Below, one piece after another: positions 7,868 to 13,677 of a DNA stretch of 13,677 nucleotides; within the stretch, counting starts at the first letter, position 1, and each line of letters starts with the position of its first letter. The stretch lies in contig CADBMY010000173.1 in the NCBI GenBank assembly GCA_902795905.1, positions 1-13,677 on the forward strand, given 5' to 3'. Both the position numbers and the translations under genes were made by a program. This stretch comes from an uncultured Erysipelotrichaceae bacterium (GTDB taxonomy: Bacteria; Bacillota_I; Bacilli_A; Erysipelotrichales; Erysipelotrichaceae). Under the pieces are notes generated by a model, which was not told the DNA's origin, made no database searches, and saw only the letters and a program-made list of their open reading frames with translations.

Positions 7868-8308
7868 ATGAAACTGAATGAAATGAAAGCTAATGACGGC
7901 GCTCGCTTCACATCGAAGAGACTCGGCCGTGGCCAGGGCTCCGGTCAGGGTAAGACTGCCGGTAAGGGTCATAAGGGTCAGAACGCCAGAAGCGGCGGCG
8001 GTGTTGCGATTGGATTTGAAGGCGGCCAGACACCGTTCTTCAAGAGAACACCTATGCGTGGCTTCACAAACATGAATCGTAAAGAATATGCTGTTATCAA
8101 TGTAGAGGATCTGAACTGCTTTGAGGACGGTGCTACAGTTAACTTCGCTGTATTAAAGGACTGCGGAATGATCAAGAAAGAGCTTGACGGTCTGAAGGTC
8201 CTCGGCAACGGAAAACTGGAAAAGAAGATCACGGTTCAGGCTGCGAAGTTCTCCAAGTCCGCTTTAAAGGCGATTGAAGAGGCAGGCGGAACAGCAGAGG
8301 TGCTGTAA
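7868..8308 (+). CDS. rplO: 50S ribosomal protein L15
   Basis: L15 is a late-assembly large-subunit protein with a long unstructured, glycine-rich arm that penetrates the rRNA. The arm is plain at residues 20-45 ([20 protein letters not shown], then QNARSGGG), followed by [18 protein letters not shown]. The C-terminal globular domain contains the [19 protein letters not shown] motif and ends EAGGTAEVL. The 146 residues are normal. AAGGAGGG overlaps the rpsE stop. Its stop is two bases before secY, so the two are probably coupled. Confidence 0.98.
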   Translation: MKLNEMKANDGARFTSKRLGRGQGSGQGKTAGKGHKGQNARSGGGVAIGFEGGQTPFFKRTPMRGFTNMNRKEYAVINVEDLNCFEDGATVNFAVLKDCGMIKKELDGLKVLGNGKLEKKITVQAAKFSKSALKAIEEAGGTAEVL

Positions 8309-8310
8309 TC

Positions 8311-9591
8311 ATGCTGCACACATTCGCCAGCTTTTTCAGGAGTAAAGAGATCCGTAACAAGATCTTCTTTACCCTGGCAATGCTATTGATCTATCGCATT
8401 GGATCGGCGATCCCTGTCCCGGGTGTTGATGCAGGAAAGTTATCTGCGCAGATTGCTGATAACTCGATCCTCAGTATGATGAATCTGCTGGGAGGCGGTG
8501 CCTTCGAGAGAATGTCGGTATTTGCACTTGGTGTGGGACCGTATATTACTGCCAGCATTATCATCCAGCTGCTGAGTATGGATGTTATCCCTGCGCTGAC
8601 TGAATTATCCAAGTCCGGCCAGACAGGCAGAACAAAAATCGATAAGATCACCAGATATCTCGGTGTTGTCCTGGCATTTGTACAGGCCTTCTCGATGGTA
8701 TATGGGTTCGATCGTCAGTACGCTATTCTTGAGAGCACGTCGGTCTCTTCATACCTGTACACAGCGACGATTCTGTGTGCCGGCACACAGTTCCTCATCT
8801 GGATCGGTGACCGTATCAGTATGAAGGGTATCGGCAACGGTATTTCGATCATCATCTTCGCAGGTATCGTTAGCAACATTCCTGCACAGTTTGCCCAGGT
8901 GTTCAATATTCAGGTCAGCGGATCATCTCAGGGTGCCGTCTTCGGCGGTGTTCTGCAGTTCGTCCTCTACTGCATACTGTATCTGGCAATCATTGTGGGT
9001 GTTGTTATCATGCAGCTGGCAGTCAGAAAGATTCCAATCCAGTATACTTCCAGTTCCAATACCCGCGGCAATGATATTACTTATCTGCCGTTCAAGATCA
9101 ATTCCGCCAGTGTTATTCCCGTCATCTTCGCTAACTCGATCATGATGGCGCCTCAGATCATTCTGAGCTTCATTAACACTGATGCGTACAACAAGGTCAG
9201 CAATTTCCTGAGTTTGCAGAGACCTGTAGGATTGATCATCTATGCTGTACTGACATTCCTGTTTACCTTCTTCTACACTGACCTGCAGGTCGATGCAGAA
9301 AAGGTAGCGGAAAACTTAAGTAAGAGCGGTGCTTACATTCCCGGTATCCGTCCGGGAAGTGAGACAGTGACTTATCTGCATAAGGTAATTCACAGGATCA
9401 CGGTGCTGGGTGCTACAGCACTTACGGTCATTGCTGTTCTTCCGTACATTGTACCAATGTTCACGTCTCTCCCGTCCTCGATTGCGATCGGCGGTACGGG
9501 TATCATCATCGTTGTCGGTGTTGCTATGGAGACAGTATCTCAGTTAAAGGGACAGCTTACCCAGAAGCAATACCACGGTTTCCTTAAATAG
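8311..9591 (+). CDS. secY: Preprotein translocase subunit SecY
   Basis: SecY forms the channel through which the Sec system moves unfolded proteins across or into the cytoplasmic membrane, with SecE, SecG and the SecA motor or the ribosome. At 426 residues it has the usual length with hydrophobic stretches consistent with ten membrane helices. Signatures: RIGSAIPVPGVD in the first helix region, GVGPYITASIIIQLL, and the cytoplasmic loop YTDLQVDAEKVAENLSKSG followed by AYIPGIRPG near residues 325-348. It has no strong ribosome binding site in the spacer; AGAGGTG inside the rplO end lies about 10 bases upstream, suggesting coupling to L15. It is followed by adk after 8 bases. Confidence 0.98.
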   Translation: MLHTFASFFRSKEIRNKIFFTLAMLLIYRIGSAIPVPGVDAGKLSAQIADNSILSMMNLLGGGAFERMSVFALGVGPYITASIIIQLLSMDVIPALTELSKSGQTGRTKIDKITRYLGVVLAFVQAFSMVYGFDRQYAILESTSVSSYLYTATILCAGTQFLIWIGDRISMKGIGNGISIIIFAGIVSNIPAQFAQVFNIQVSGSSQGAVFGGVLQFVLYCILYLAIIVGVVIMQLAVRKIPIQYTSSSNTRGNDITYLPFKINSASVIPVIFANSIMMAPQIILSFINTDAYNKVSNFLSLQRPVGLIIYAVLTFLFTFFYTDLQVDAEKVAENLSKSGAYIPGIRPGSETVTYLHKVIHRITVLGATALTVIAVLPYIVPMFTSLPSSIAIGGTGIIIVVGVAMETVSQLKGQLTQKQYHGFLK

Positions 9592-9599
9592 GAGTTAGT

Positions 9600-10250
9600 A
9601 TGAATCTTCTGATTATGGGTCCTGCCGGTGCAGGCAAAGGTACATTTTCTGAGAAGTTGATTAAGAACTATGAGATCAAGCACATCTCTACCGGAGATAT
9701 GCTCAGAGATCAGGTCAGCAGAAAGACAGAACTTGGTCTGATCGCTGCTGATTACATGAATCACGGTCGTCTGGTTCCGAGTGAGATCGTAAACAAGATG
9801 GTGGAAGTCACCCTCGGCGGTGATGAGTGCGCCAACGGATATCTGCTTGACGGTTATCCGCGTACGATCGATCAGGCTAAGGAACTTGAAGAGATCACGG
9901 AAAGGATCGGTCGTAAGATCGATGCAGTACTTGTCCTTGAAGTGGGCATTGAGATTCTTGAGCAGAGGATCACAGGACGCAGGATCTGTCCTAAGTGCGG
10001 TGCCATTTATCATATTAAGTGGAAGCCGACGAAGGTCGAAGGTATCTGCGACAACTGTGGTGCTGAGGTCATCCAGAGAAAGGATGATACGCTCGAGGAG
10101 CTGAAGGTTCGCATGGATGAGTATTACAAGAATACTGAACCTGTGATTGGATTCTATGAGGAAAGAGGTCTGGTGCATCGCATTGACGCATCCGGATCAA
10201 CGGAAGAAATATTTAAAAATATTCAGGAAATACTGAAAAGTATTGTATAA
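9600..10250 (+). CDS. adk: Adenylate kinase, zinc-binding long-lid form
   Basis: Adenylate kinase interconverts ATP plus AMP and two ADP in the cytoplasm. The 216 residues show the P-loop GPAGAGKGT (7-15), the AMP-binding STGDMLR (30-36), DGYPRT (84-89) and the long LID domain. The LID carries four cysteines at 130, 133, 150 and 153 (CPKC and CDNC), a complete Cys4 zinc site as in thermostable and many Gram-positive enzymes. AGGAG (9590-9594) overlaps the secY stop and lies 5 bases before the start. Downstream one would expect map; instead a strong hairpin and infA follow. Confidence 0.98.
   Translation: MNLLIMGPAGAGKGTFSEKLIKNYEIKHISTGDMLRDQVSRKTELGLIAADYMNHGRLVPSEIVNKMVEVTLGGDECANGYLLDGYPRTIDQAKELEEITERIGRKIDAVLVLEVGIEILEQRITGRRICPKCGAIYHIKWKPTKVEGICDNCGAEVIQRKDDTLEELKVRMDEYYKNTEPVIGFYEERGLVHRIDASGSTEEIFKNIQEILKSIV
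10208..10223 (+). repeat. Small AT inverted repeat at the adk 3' end
   Basis: AATATTT and AAATATT are perfect complements separated by two A residues, inside the last codons of adk. On its own the hairpin is weak. It is listed because two further inverted repeats follow within 60 bases. Confidence 0.4.
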
Positions 10251-10251
10251 T
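10222..10251 (+). promoter_or_regulatory. Candidate internal promoter at the adk end
   Basis: A perfect TATAAT box (10246-10251) overlaps the adk stop. Eighteen bases upstream TTCAGG (10222-10227) matches the TTGACA consensus at three of six positions. No extended TGn motif precedes the box. If used, transcription would start near 10258, inside the left arm of the large hairpin, and would serve infA, rpmJ, rpsM, rpsK, rpoA and rplQ. The support is the -10 match only. Confidence 0.3.
10229..10244 (+). repeat. Small hairpin with GAAA tetraloop
   Basis: AATACT (10229-10234) and AGTATT (10239-10244) are perfect complements around a GAAA loop, a stable GNRA-type tetraloop in RNA. It falls in the last codons of adk, between the AT inverted repeat and the 17-bp hairpin. 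Confidence 0.45.
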
Positions 10252-10286
10252 CTTCTTCGGTGCGGCCTCGGCCGTACCGAAGAGGA
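10251..10286 (+). other. 17-bp hairpin in the adk-infA junction, possible weak terminator or mRNA boundary
   Basis: The base after the adk stop begins a near-perfect inverted repeat. Left arm 10251-10267 pairs with right arm 10270-10286, with two G-T wobbles (10253/10284 and 10262/10275). Dropping the innermost pair leaves a CTCG loop. The stem is GC-rich in the middle (GTGCGGCC against GGCCGTAC). It is followed by AC-free CTTTTAAAG, with only four T residues, so termination would be inefficient. It could attenuate, mark an RNA processing site, or stabilise the upstream mRNA. It occupies the place where map usually lies. Confidence 0.7.
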
Positions 10287-10308
10287 CTTTTAAAGAAATG
10301 GAGATTGA

Positions 10309-10527
10309 ATGGGAAAACAGGACGTCATTGAAATTGATGGTATCGTCGAGGAAACACTTCCTAATGCCAATTTCAAGGTGAAGCTTCAAAACGGACACGA
10401 GATCCGCGCTCACGTTGCTGGTAAAATCCGGATGAATTACATACGCATTTTACCAGGCGATCGGGTCACAGTGGAAATTTCACCTTACGATTTAACACGT
10501 GGGCGTATTACTTACAGACATAAGTAA
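10309..10527 (+). CDS. infA: Translation initiation factor IF-1
   Basis: IF-1 binds the small-subunit A-site during initiation and assists IF-2 and IF-3. The 72 residues form the OB-fold typical of the family: [55 protein letters not shown] and [15 protein letters not shown]. The ribosome binding site is GGAG (10300-10303), only 5 bases before the ATG. Codon use is unlike the neighbours: none of its four leucines uses CTG, and it contains CGG, GGG, CAA, CCA and ATA codons. Usual context is adk-map-infA-rpmJ; map is missing here. Confidence 0.98.
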   Translation: MGKQDVIEIDGIVEETLPNANFKVKLQNGHEIRAHVAGKIRMNYIRILPGDRVTVEISPYDLTRGRITYRHK

Positions 10528-10554
10528 AAACACATTTTCCAGGAGGAAACAAAA

Positions 10555-10668
10555 ATGAAAGTAAGACCGTCAGTTAAACCTATGTGTGACAAGTGCCGGG
10601 TTATCAAGCGCAGAGGCGTAGTTATGGTGATCTGCGAGAATCCGAAGCACAAGCAGAGACAGGGATAG
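10555..10668 (+). CDS. rpmJ: 50S ribosomal protein L36, zinc-binding form
   Basis: L36 is the smallest large-subunit protein, added late in assembly. The gene encodes 37 residues ([20 protein letters not shown], then [17 protein letters not shown]), a length and sequence fully typical of the family. The zinc ligands are C11, C14, C27 and H32, so it is the zinc-containing form, like S14 in the same locus. AGGAGG with a 8-base spacer precedes the ATG. It ends in TAG, 19 bases before rpsM. Confidence 0.98.
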   Translation: MKVRPSVKPMCDKCRVIKRRGVVMVICENPKHKQRQG

Positions 10669-10687
10669 TAAGGAGATTAGTTAGAAT

Positions 10688-11053
10688 ATGGCACGTATAG
10701 CTGGTATTGATATTCCTGCGAATAAGCGTATCGTAATATCTTTAACCTATATTTATGGAATCGGTTTGACAACAGCGAAAAAGATCCTCGCAGACTGCGG
10801 TATCAGTGAAGATATCCGTACAAGAGATCTGACTGATGCACAGGAAACTGCTATTCGTCAGGCTGTTGACGCAATCAAAACGGAAGGTGATCTTCGTCGT
10901 GAGCGCGCTCTGAACATCAAGCGTCTGATGGAGATCGGCTGCTACAGAGGAATTCGTCACAGAAGATCCTTACCTGTTAACGGACAGCGTACACGTACGA
11001 ATGCTCGTACCCGCAAAGGACCGCGTCGTACTGTTGCCAACAAGAAGAAATAG
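10688..11053 (+). CDS. rpsM: 30S ribosomal protein S13
   Basis: S13 lies at the top of the small-subunit head, contacts L5 in a bridge and the P-site tRNA through its basic tail. The 121 residues show [34 protein letters not shown], the helix-hairpin-helix-like central part, [19 protein letters not shown] and the C-terminal [20 protein letters not shown], all standard. GGAG (10672-10675) is 12 bases upstream, a somewhat long spacing. Codons in the first 25 positions are less CTG-biased than in the rest of the locus, similar to infA. Confidence 0.98.
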   Translation: MARIAGIDIPANKRIVISLTYIYGIGLTTAKKILADCGISEDIRTRDLTDAQETAIRQAVDAIKTEGDLRRERALNIKRLMEIGCYRGIRHRRSLPVNGQRTRTNARTRKGPRRTVANKKK

Positions 11054-11068
11054 TAGGAGGGTGTAATC

Positions 11069-11473
11069 GTGGCTGAAAACAGAAAATCAGGCAGAAGAGC
11101 CGTTCGTAAGAAGAAAGTAAGACGCAATATAACCAAGGGCGTCGCTCATATCCACTCTACATTCAACAATACGATCGTAACGATCGCGGATGAAGCAGGT
11201 AATGTTATTGCCTGGAGTTCCGCAGGTGCACTTGGATACAAGGGTTCCCGTAAGTCTACACCGTATGTTGCTCAGCTTTGTGCAGAGGCTGCAGGTAAGG
11301 CAGCTATCTTACAGGGTCTGAAGACAGTTGAAGTTAACGTAAAGGGTCCGGGTCCGGGTCGTGAAGCAGCTGTTCGTTCGCTGTCCGTTGCCGGTCTTGA
11401 GATCACAGCAATCAATGATGTAACACCTATCCCTCATAACGGCTGCCGTCCGCCTAAGAGACCTCGTGGCTAA
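11069..11473 (+). CDS. rpsK: 30S ribosomal protein S11, GTG start
   Basis: S11 forms part of the small-subunit platform near the 3' end of 16S rRNA and the E-site mRNA. The 134 residues begin at a GTG, the only non-ATG start in the window; AGGAGG (11055-11060) is 8 bases upstream and no in-frame ATG would keep the N-terminal [20 protein letters not shown]. Further signatures are [34 protein letters not shown], and [14 protein letters not shown]. The C-terminus [11 protein letters not shown] differs slightly from the common KRRRV ending. Confidence 0.97.
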   Translation: MAENRKSGRRAVRKKKVRRNITKGVAHIHSTFNNTIVTIADEAGNVIAWSSAGALGYKGSRKSTPYVAQLCAEAAGKAAILQGLKTVEVNVKGPGPGREAAVRSLSVAGLEITAINDVTPIPHNGCRPPKRPRG

Positions 11474-11496
11474 TTTCGGAAAGGGAGGATTGTTGC

Positions 11497-12456
11497 ATGC
11501 AGAAATTTGAACGCGCTGAGTTTGAAGTTGAAGAATACGTTGAATCTGACAATTACGGAAAGTTCGTTCTTGCTCCGTTAGAGAGAGGTTTCGGTACGAC
11601 GATCGGTAATGCACTGCGCAGAGTGTTATTATCTTCTCTGCCCGGTGCAGCAGTATTCTCCATCAAAGTAGATGGTGTTTATCATGAGTTCACCACCATT
11701 CCCGGTGTTCGTGAAGATGTATCCATGATCATTCTTCAGTTAAAACAGCTCGTGATGAAGATCGAAGACGACGATGTCTACACTCTGCAAATTTCCGCAA
11801 AAGGACCGTGCACAGTTACGGCTGGTGATATTCTTTGCCCTGCACAGGTTGAAGTCCTGAATAAAGATCTGGAGATTGCTCACCTTGAGAATGATGCTTC
11901 TCTGGAAATGGAACTGAAGGTAAAGAACGGTCGCGGCTATGTTGGCAGTGACATCAACAAACAGCTGAATCAGGGTAACTCCCAGGGTATCGGTACAGTA
12001 TTTACAGATTCTATCTATACACCGATCCAGAAAGTCAGTTACGCTGTAGAGCCTACACGTGTAGGACAGGATTCCAAGTATGACAGTCTGACCATGGAAA
12101 TCTGGACAGATGGTTCGATCAACCCGCAGAAGGCCATTTCCTTAGGTGCGAAGATCCTGATCGATCATCTGGATATCATTGCCGGTATCAACGAAGATGT
12201 TCTGTCCATGGAAGATATCATTAAAGAAGGCGGAACGGAAGTTCAGAGCAAGTCTCAGCAGCAGCTGATCGAAGATCTGGATCTCTCTGTTCGTTCTTAC
12301 AACTGCCTGAAGCGTGCCAACATTCAGACAGTAGAAGATTTAACGCAGAAAACCGAGGAAGAGATGATGAGAGTTCGTAACCTCGGAAAGAAATCACTGA
12401 AAGAGGTTAAGGACAAGCTCGCCGAATTAGGTCTGGGCTTCAAGTCCTTCGATTAA
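11497..12456 (+). CDS. rpoA: DNA-directed RNA polymerase alpha subunit
   Basis: Alpha dimerises to nucleate assembly of the polymerase core, and its C-terminal domain binds upstream promoter DNA and regulators. The 319 residues split into an N-terminal domain (about 1-230) with [20 protein letters not shown] near residues 24-43, and a flexible linker followed by the C-terminal domain (about 250-319). The latter has [12 protein letters not shown], whose R266 corresponds to the DNA-binding Arg265 of Escherichia coli, and [15 protein letters not shown]. Length is normal. AAGGGAGG precedes the ATG by 8 bases. Position between rpsK and rplQ is the classic alpha-operon arrangement. Confidence 0.98.
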   Translation: MQKFERAEFEVEEYVESDNYGKFVLAPLERGFGTTIGNALRRVLLSSLPGAAVFSIKVDGVYHEFTTIPGVREDVSMIILQLKQLVMKIEDDDVYTLQISAKGPCTVTAGDILCPAQVEVLNKDLEIAHLENDASLEMELKVKNGRGYVGSDINKQLNQGNSQGIGTVFTDSIYTPIQKVSYAVEPTRVGQDSKYDSLTMEIWTDGSINPQKAISLGAKILIDHLDIIAGINEDVLSMEDIIKEGGTEVQSKSQQQLIEDLDLSVRSYNCLKRANIQTVEDLTQKTEEEMMRVRNLGKKSLKEVKDKLAELGLGFKSFD

Positions 12457-12473
12457 TTGGGAGGAACATTGAT

Positions 12474-12833
12474 ATGTGGAACCGTAAGTTTGGAAGGACA
12501 GCTGATCATCGTAAGGCCATGTTAAGAAACCTGGCTACTTCCGTGATCCTGTACGGTCGTGTTGAAACGACAGAGGCTAAAGCCAAGGATATGCGTTCTG
12601 TAGTAGATAAGCTCATCACTCTGGGTAAGAAAGGTGACCTTGCTGCACGCAGGCAGGCAGCTGCTTATATCCGCAATGCAGTAGATGAAGAGACAGGTAA
12701 GACTGTTGTTCAGAAGCTGTTTGACGAAGTAGCTCCTAAGTATAAGGAACGCAACGGCGGATATACAAGAGTCGTTAAGACCGGTACACGCCGCGGTGAT
12801 GCTGCTCCGATGGCATACATTGAGCTGGTATAG
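12474..12833 (+). CDS. rplQ: 50S ribosomal protein L17
   Basis: L17 sits near the exit tunnel rim of the large subunit. The 119 residues start [20 protein letters not shown], continue with [18 protein letters not shown] and [14 protein letters not shown], and end [14 protein letters not shown], all diagnostic. GGGAGGAA lies about 9 bases upstream. It is the last gene of the ribosomal cluster; a strong terminator follows 9 bases after the stop. The genes that often follow rplQ in Bacillota (energy-coupling-factor transporter, truA, rplM, rpsI) are not seen here. Confidence 0.98.
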   Translation: MWNRKFGRTADHRKAMLRNLATSVILYGRVETTEAKAKDMRSVVDKLITLGKKGDLAARRQAAAYIRNAVDEETGKTVVQKLFDEVAPKYKERNGGYTRVVKTGTRRGDAAPMAYIELV

Positions 12834-12842
12834 TCAATTTGT

Positions 12843-12876
12843 AAACCTGTATGCTTGAGCATGCAGGTTTTTATTT
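12843..12876 (+). terminator. Intrinsic terminator of the ribosomal operon
   Basis: A 12-bp stem (AAACCTGTATGC at 12843-12854 with GCATGCAGGTTT at 12859-12870, one T-G wobble) closes a TTGA tetraloop. A T-rich run follows (TTTTTATTT, partly overlapping the right arm). This is the only textbook Rho-independent terminator in the window and marks the end of the rplC-rplQ transcript. Confidence 0.92.
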
Positions 12877-12881
12877 CTATC

Positions 12882-13677
12882 ATGAAAAGACTGATATTAC
12901 TGTTACTGACTGTATTCATGATCGGGTGTTCACCGAAGGGAGAACAGGAGAATACACCTTCTCCTGTGCCTTCGGAAACACCGGATGTTTTCAGCGCGGA
13001 TGATTCTTATACAGCTGCTGTCGTACTGGATCATACGTTTTCGTTTGTCGGTACGGATGTGACGGAAGAGTATCACATGGATGGTGTTCTGCAGGCTGTA
13101 CCGGGCACAGAAACGGCGCATATCACCGAAAATGTAGACAGTGCCGGCATCGTATCCAGACTGGAAGGATGGTACGAAGATGGGCGTTTATACTCTTCCT
13201 ACAACGGTGTGCAGTACTACGATGAGATGCCTTATGCATATGTGGAAGGTATCCTGCTGGTGCCGCTTGAAAAGACGCTGATCAGTGAGTCAATGTGCAC
13301 GGAAGTGCGCAGGGAAGAAACCGAAGCCGGGGAAAAGACTGTATATGTCCTGAAACAGGAAGATGCACAGAAACTGTTTACGGGAAGATACGATATCTAT
13401 GACCTGTCAAAAAGCAGTCAGTTCAGTGTCAGCGGCGGTACGGTAACCCAGACCGAAAAGAACGGAGAGCTGGTCGAACAGAGTGCAGACTTCACAATGG
13501 ATATGGACTACTCCGGCAATCCTGCACAGGTAGATTATCACTCCGAAGTCAGAATACTGATGCGCGGGGAGACAAAGGTAAATATTACCGGGGAAATGAG
13601 AGATGCTTTTGCGTCATATGTATCCTATGAAGATATCGATGCCTCGGATATCGATGACTATACCGCGGACGACAGTG
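12882..13677 (+). CDS. Predicted lipoprotein of unknown function, 3' end beyond the window
   Basis: The frame stays open from this ATG to the window edge (265 complete codons). The N-terminus is a lipoprotein signal peptide: K2 and R3, a leucine-rich core, then MIGC with C16 as the predicted lipidated residue (methionine at -3 is less common than leucine). A Pro/Ser/Thr/Glu-rich linker (residues 17-40) leads to an acidic, probably beta-rich domain with YEDGRLYSSYNGVQYYDEMP around residues 100-119. The alternating pattern loosely recalls LolA/LppX-like or similar lipid-binding extracellular lipoproteins, which is an inference only. No convincing ribosome binding site lies before the ATG, which is about 10 bases past the terminator. 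An in-frame ATG at 12861 lies within the terminator stem and is less likely. Codon use is less biased than in the ribosomal genes. Confidence 0.8.
   Translation, partial: MKRLILLLLTVFMIGCSPKGEQENTPSPVPSETPDVFSADDSYTAAVVLDHTFSFVGTDVTEEYHMDGVLQAVPGTETAHITENVDSAGIVSRLEGWYEDGRLYSSYNGVQYYDEMPYAYVEGILLVPLEKTLISESMCTEVRREETEAGEKTVYVLKQEDAQKLFTGRYDIYDLSKSSQFSVSGGTVTQTEKNGELVEQSADFTMDMDYSGNPAQVDYHSEVRILMRGETKVNITGEMRDAFASYVSYEDIDASDIDDYTADDS

Noticed and set aside
7262..7972. Long minus-strand open frame (236 codons) opposite rplR, rpsE and rplO
   Set aside because: It lies opposite three certain ribosomal protein genes, has no ribosome binding site, and its Ser/Thr/Arg/Leu-rich translation resembles no protein family; it is explained by codon bias of the sense genes.
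9540..10178. Minus-strand open frame (212 codons) opposite adk
   Set aside because: Entirely antisense to a clear adenylate kinase gene and the secY end; no initiation signal and no recognisable protein.
12855..12883. Promoter-like TTGAGC, 17 bases, TATCAT just before the lipoprotein gene
   Set aside because: Spacing is ideal and matches are 4/6 and 5/6, but the TTGAGC is the terminator loop and arm, and transcription would begin near 12890, downstream of the ATG, so the signal peptide could not be made.
1..13677. A hidden defence system, mobile element, CRISPR array or new operon
   Set aside because: Both strands were read; nearly all bases are accounted for by conserved ribosomal, secretion, kinase and polymerase genes, and no direct-repeat array, transposase, integrase or tRNA-like sequence was seen.

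Overview
The window is one long, unidirectional (+ strand) ribosomal-protein locus: the end of the S10 operon, the whole spc operon and the whole alpha operon, fused without any convincing terminator until after rplQ. The order is rplC(3' end)-rplD-rplW-rplB-rpsS-rplV-rpsC-rplP-rpmC-rpsQ, then rplN-rplX-rplE-rpsN-rpsH-rplF-rplR-rpsE-rplO-secY-adk, then infA-rpmJ-rpsM-rpsK-rpoA-rplQ. A strong intrinsic terminator follows rplQ. Past it starts an unrelated gene, a predicted lipoprotein that runs off the right edge. No gene is seen on the minus strand, no tRNA, rRNA, CRISPR, insertion sequence or phage gene, and no gene-free gap longer than about 60 bases.

Organism: a low-to-middle-GC Gram-positive (Bacillota). 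Reasons: near-universal GGAGG-type ribosome binding sites, the short zinc-ribbon S14, four-cysteine zinc-binding adenylate kinase, zinc-type L36, and protein sequences of Bacillus/Clostridium type. TGA is used as a stop (rplR), so the genetic code is the standard bacterial one and not the Mycoplasma one. Within Bacillota I lean to an Erysipelotrichia-like gut bacterium from the protein flavour and the absence of rpmD and map; that is a guess, not a demonstration.

How the genes work together: the ribosomal proteins build both subunits; secY supplies the membrane channel that ribosomes dock on; adk keeps the adenylate pool; infA starts translation; rpoA is the assembly platform and regulator contact of RNA polymerase. 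Genes are tightly packed (1-base overlaps at rplD/rplW and rplX/rplE, 2-60 base gaps elsewhere), which suggests co-transcription and translational coupling.

This is mostly an ordinary, highly conserved region and I see no new biological system. The points that deserve a second look are the missing rpmD (L30) and missing map, the structured adk-infA junction that sits where map normally is (17-bp hairpin plus two small hairpins and a TATAAT box), atypical codon use of infA, a variant KH loop and long basic/acidic tail in S3, an extended S19, a hairpin that masks a decoy Shine-Dalgarno before rplB, and an unknown lipoprotein starting only about 10 bases after the operon terminator.
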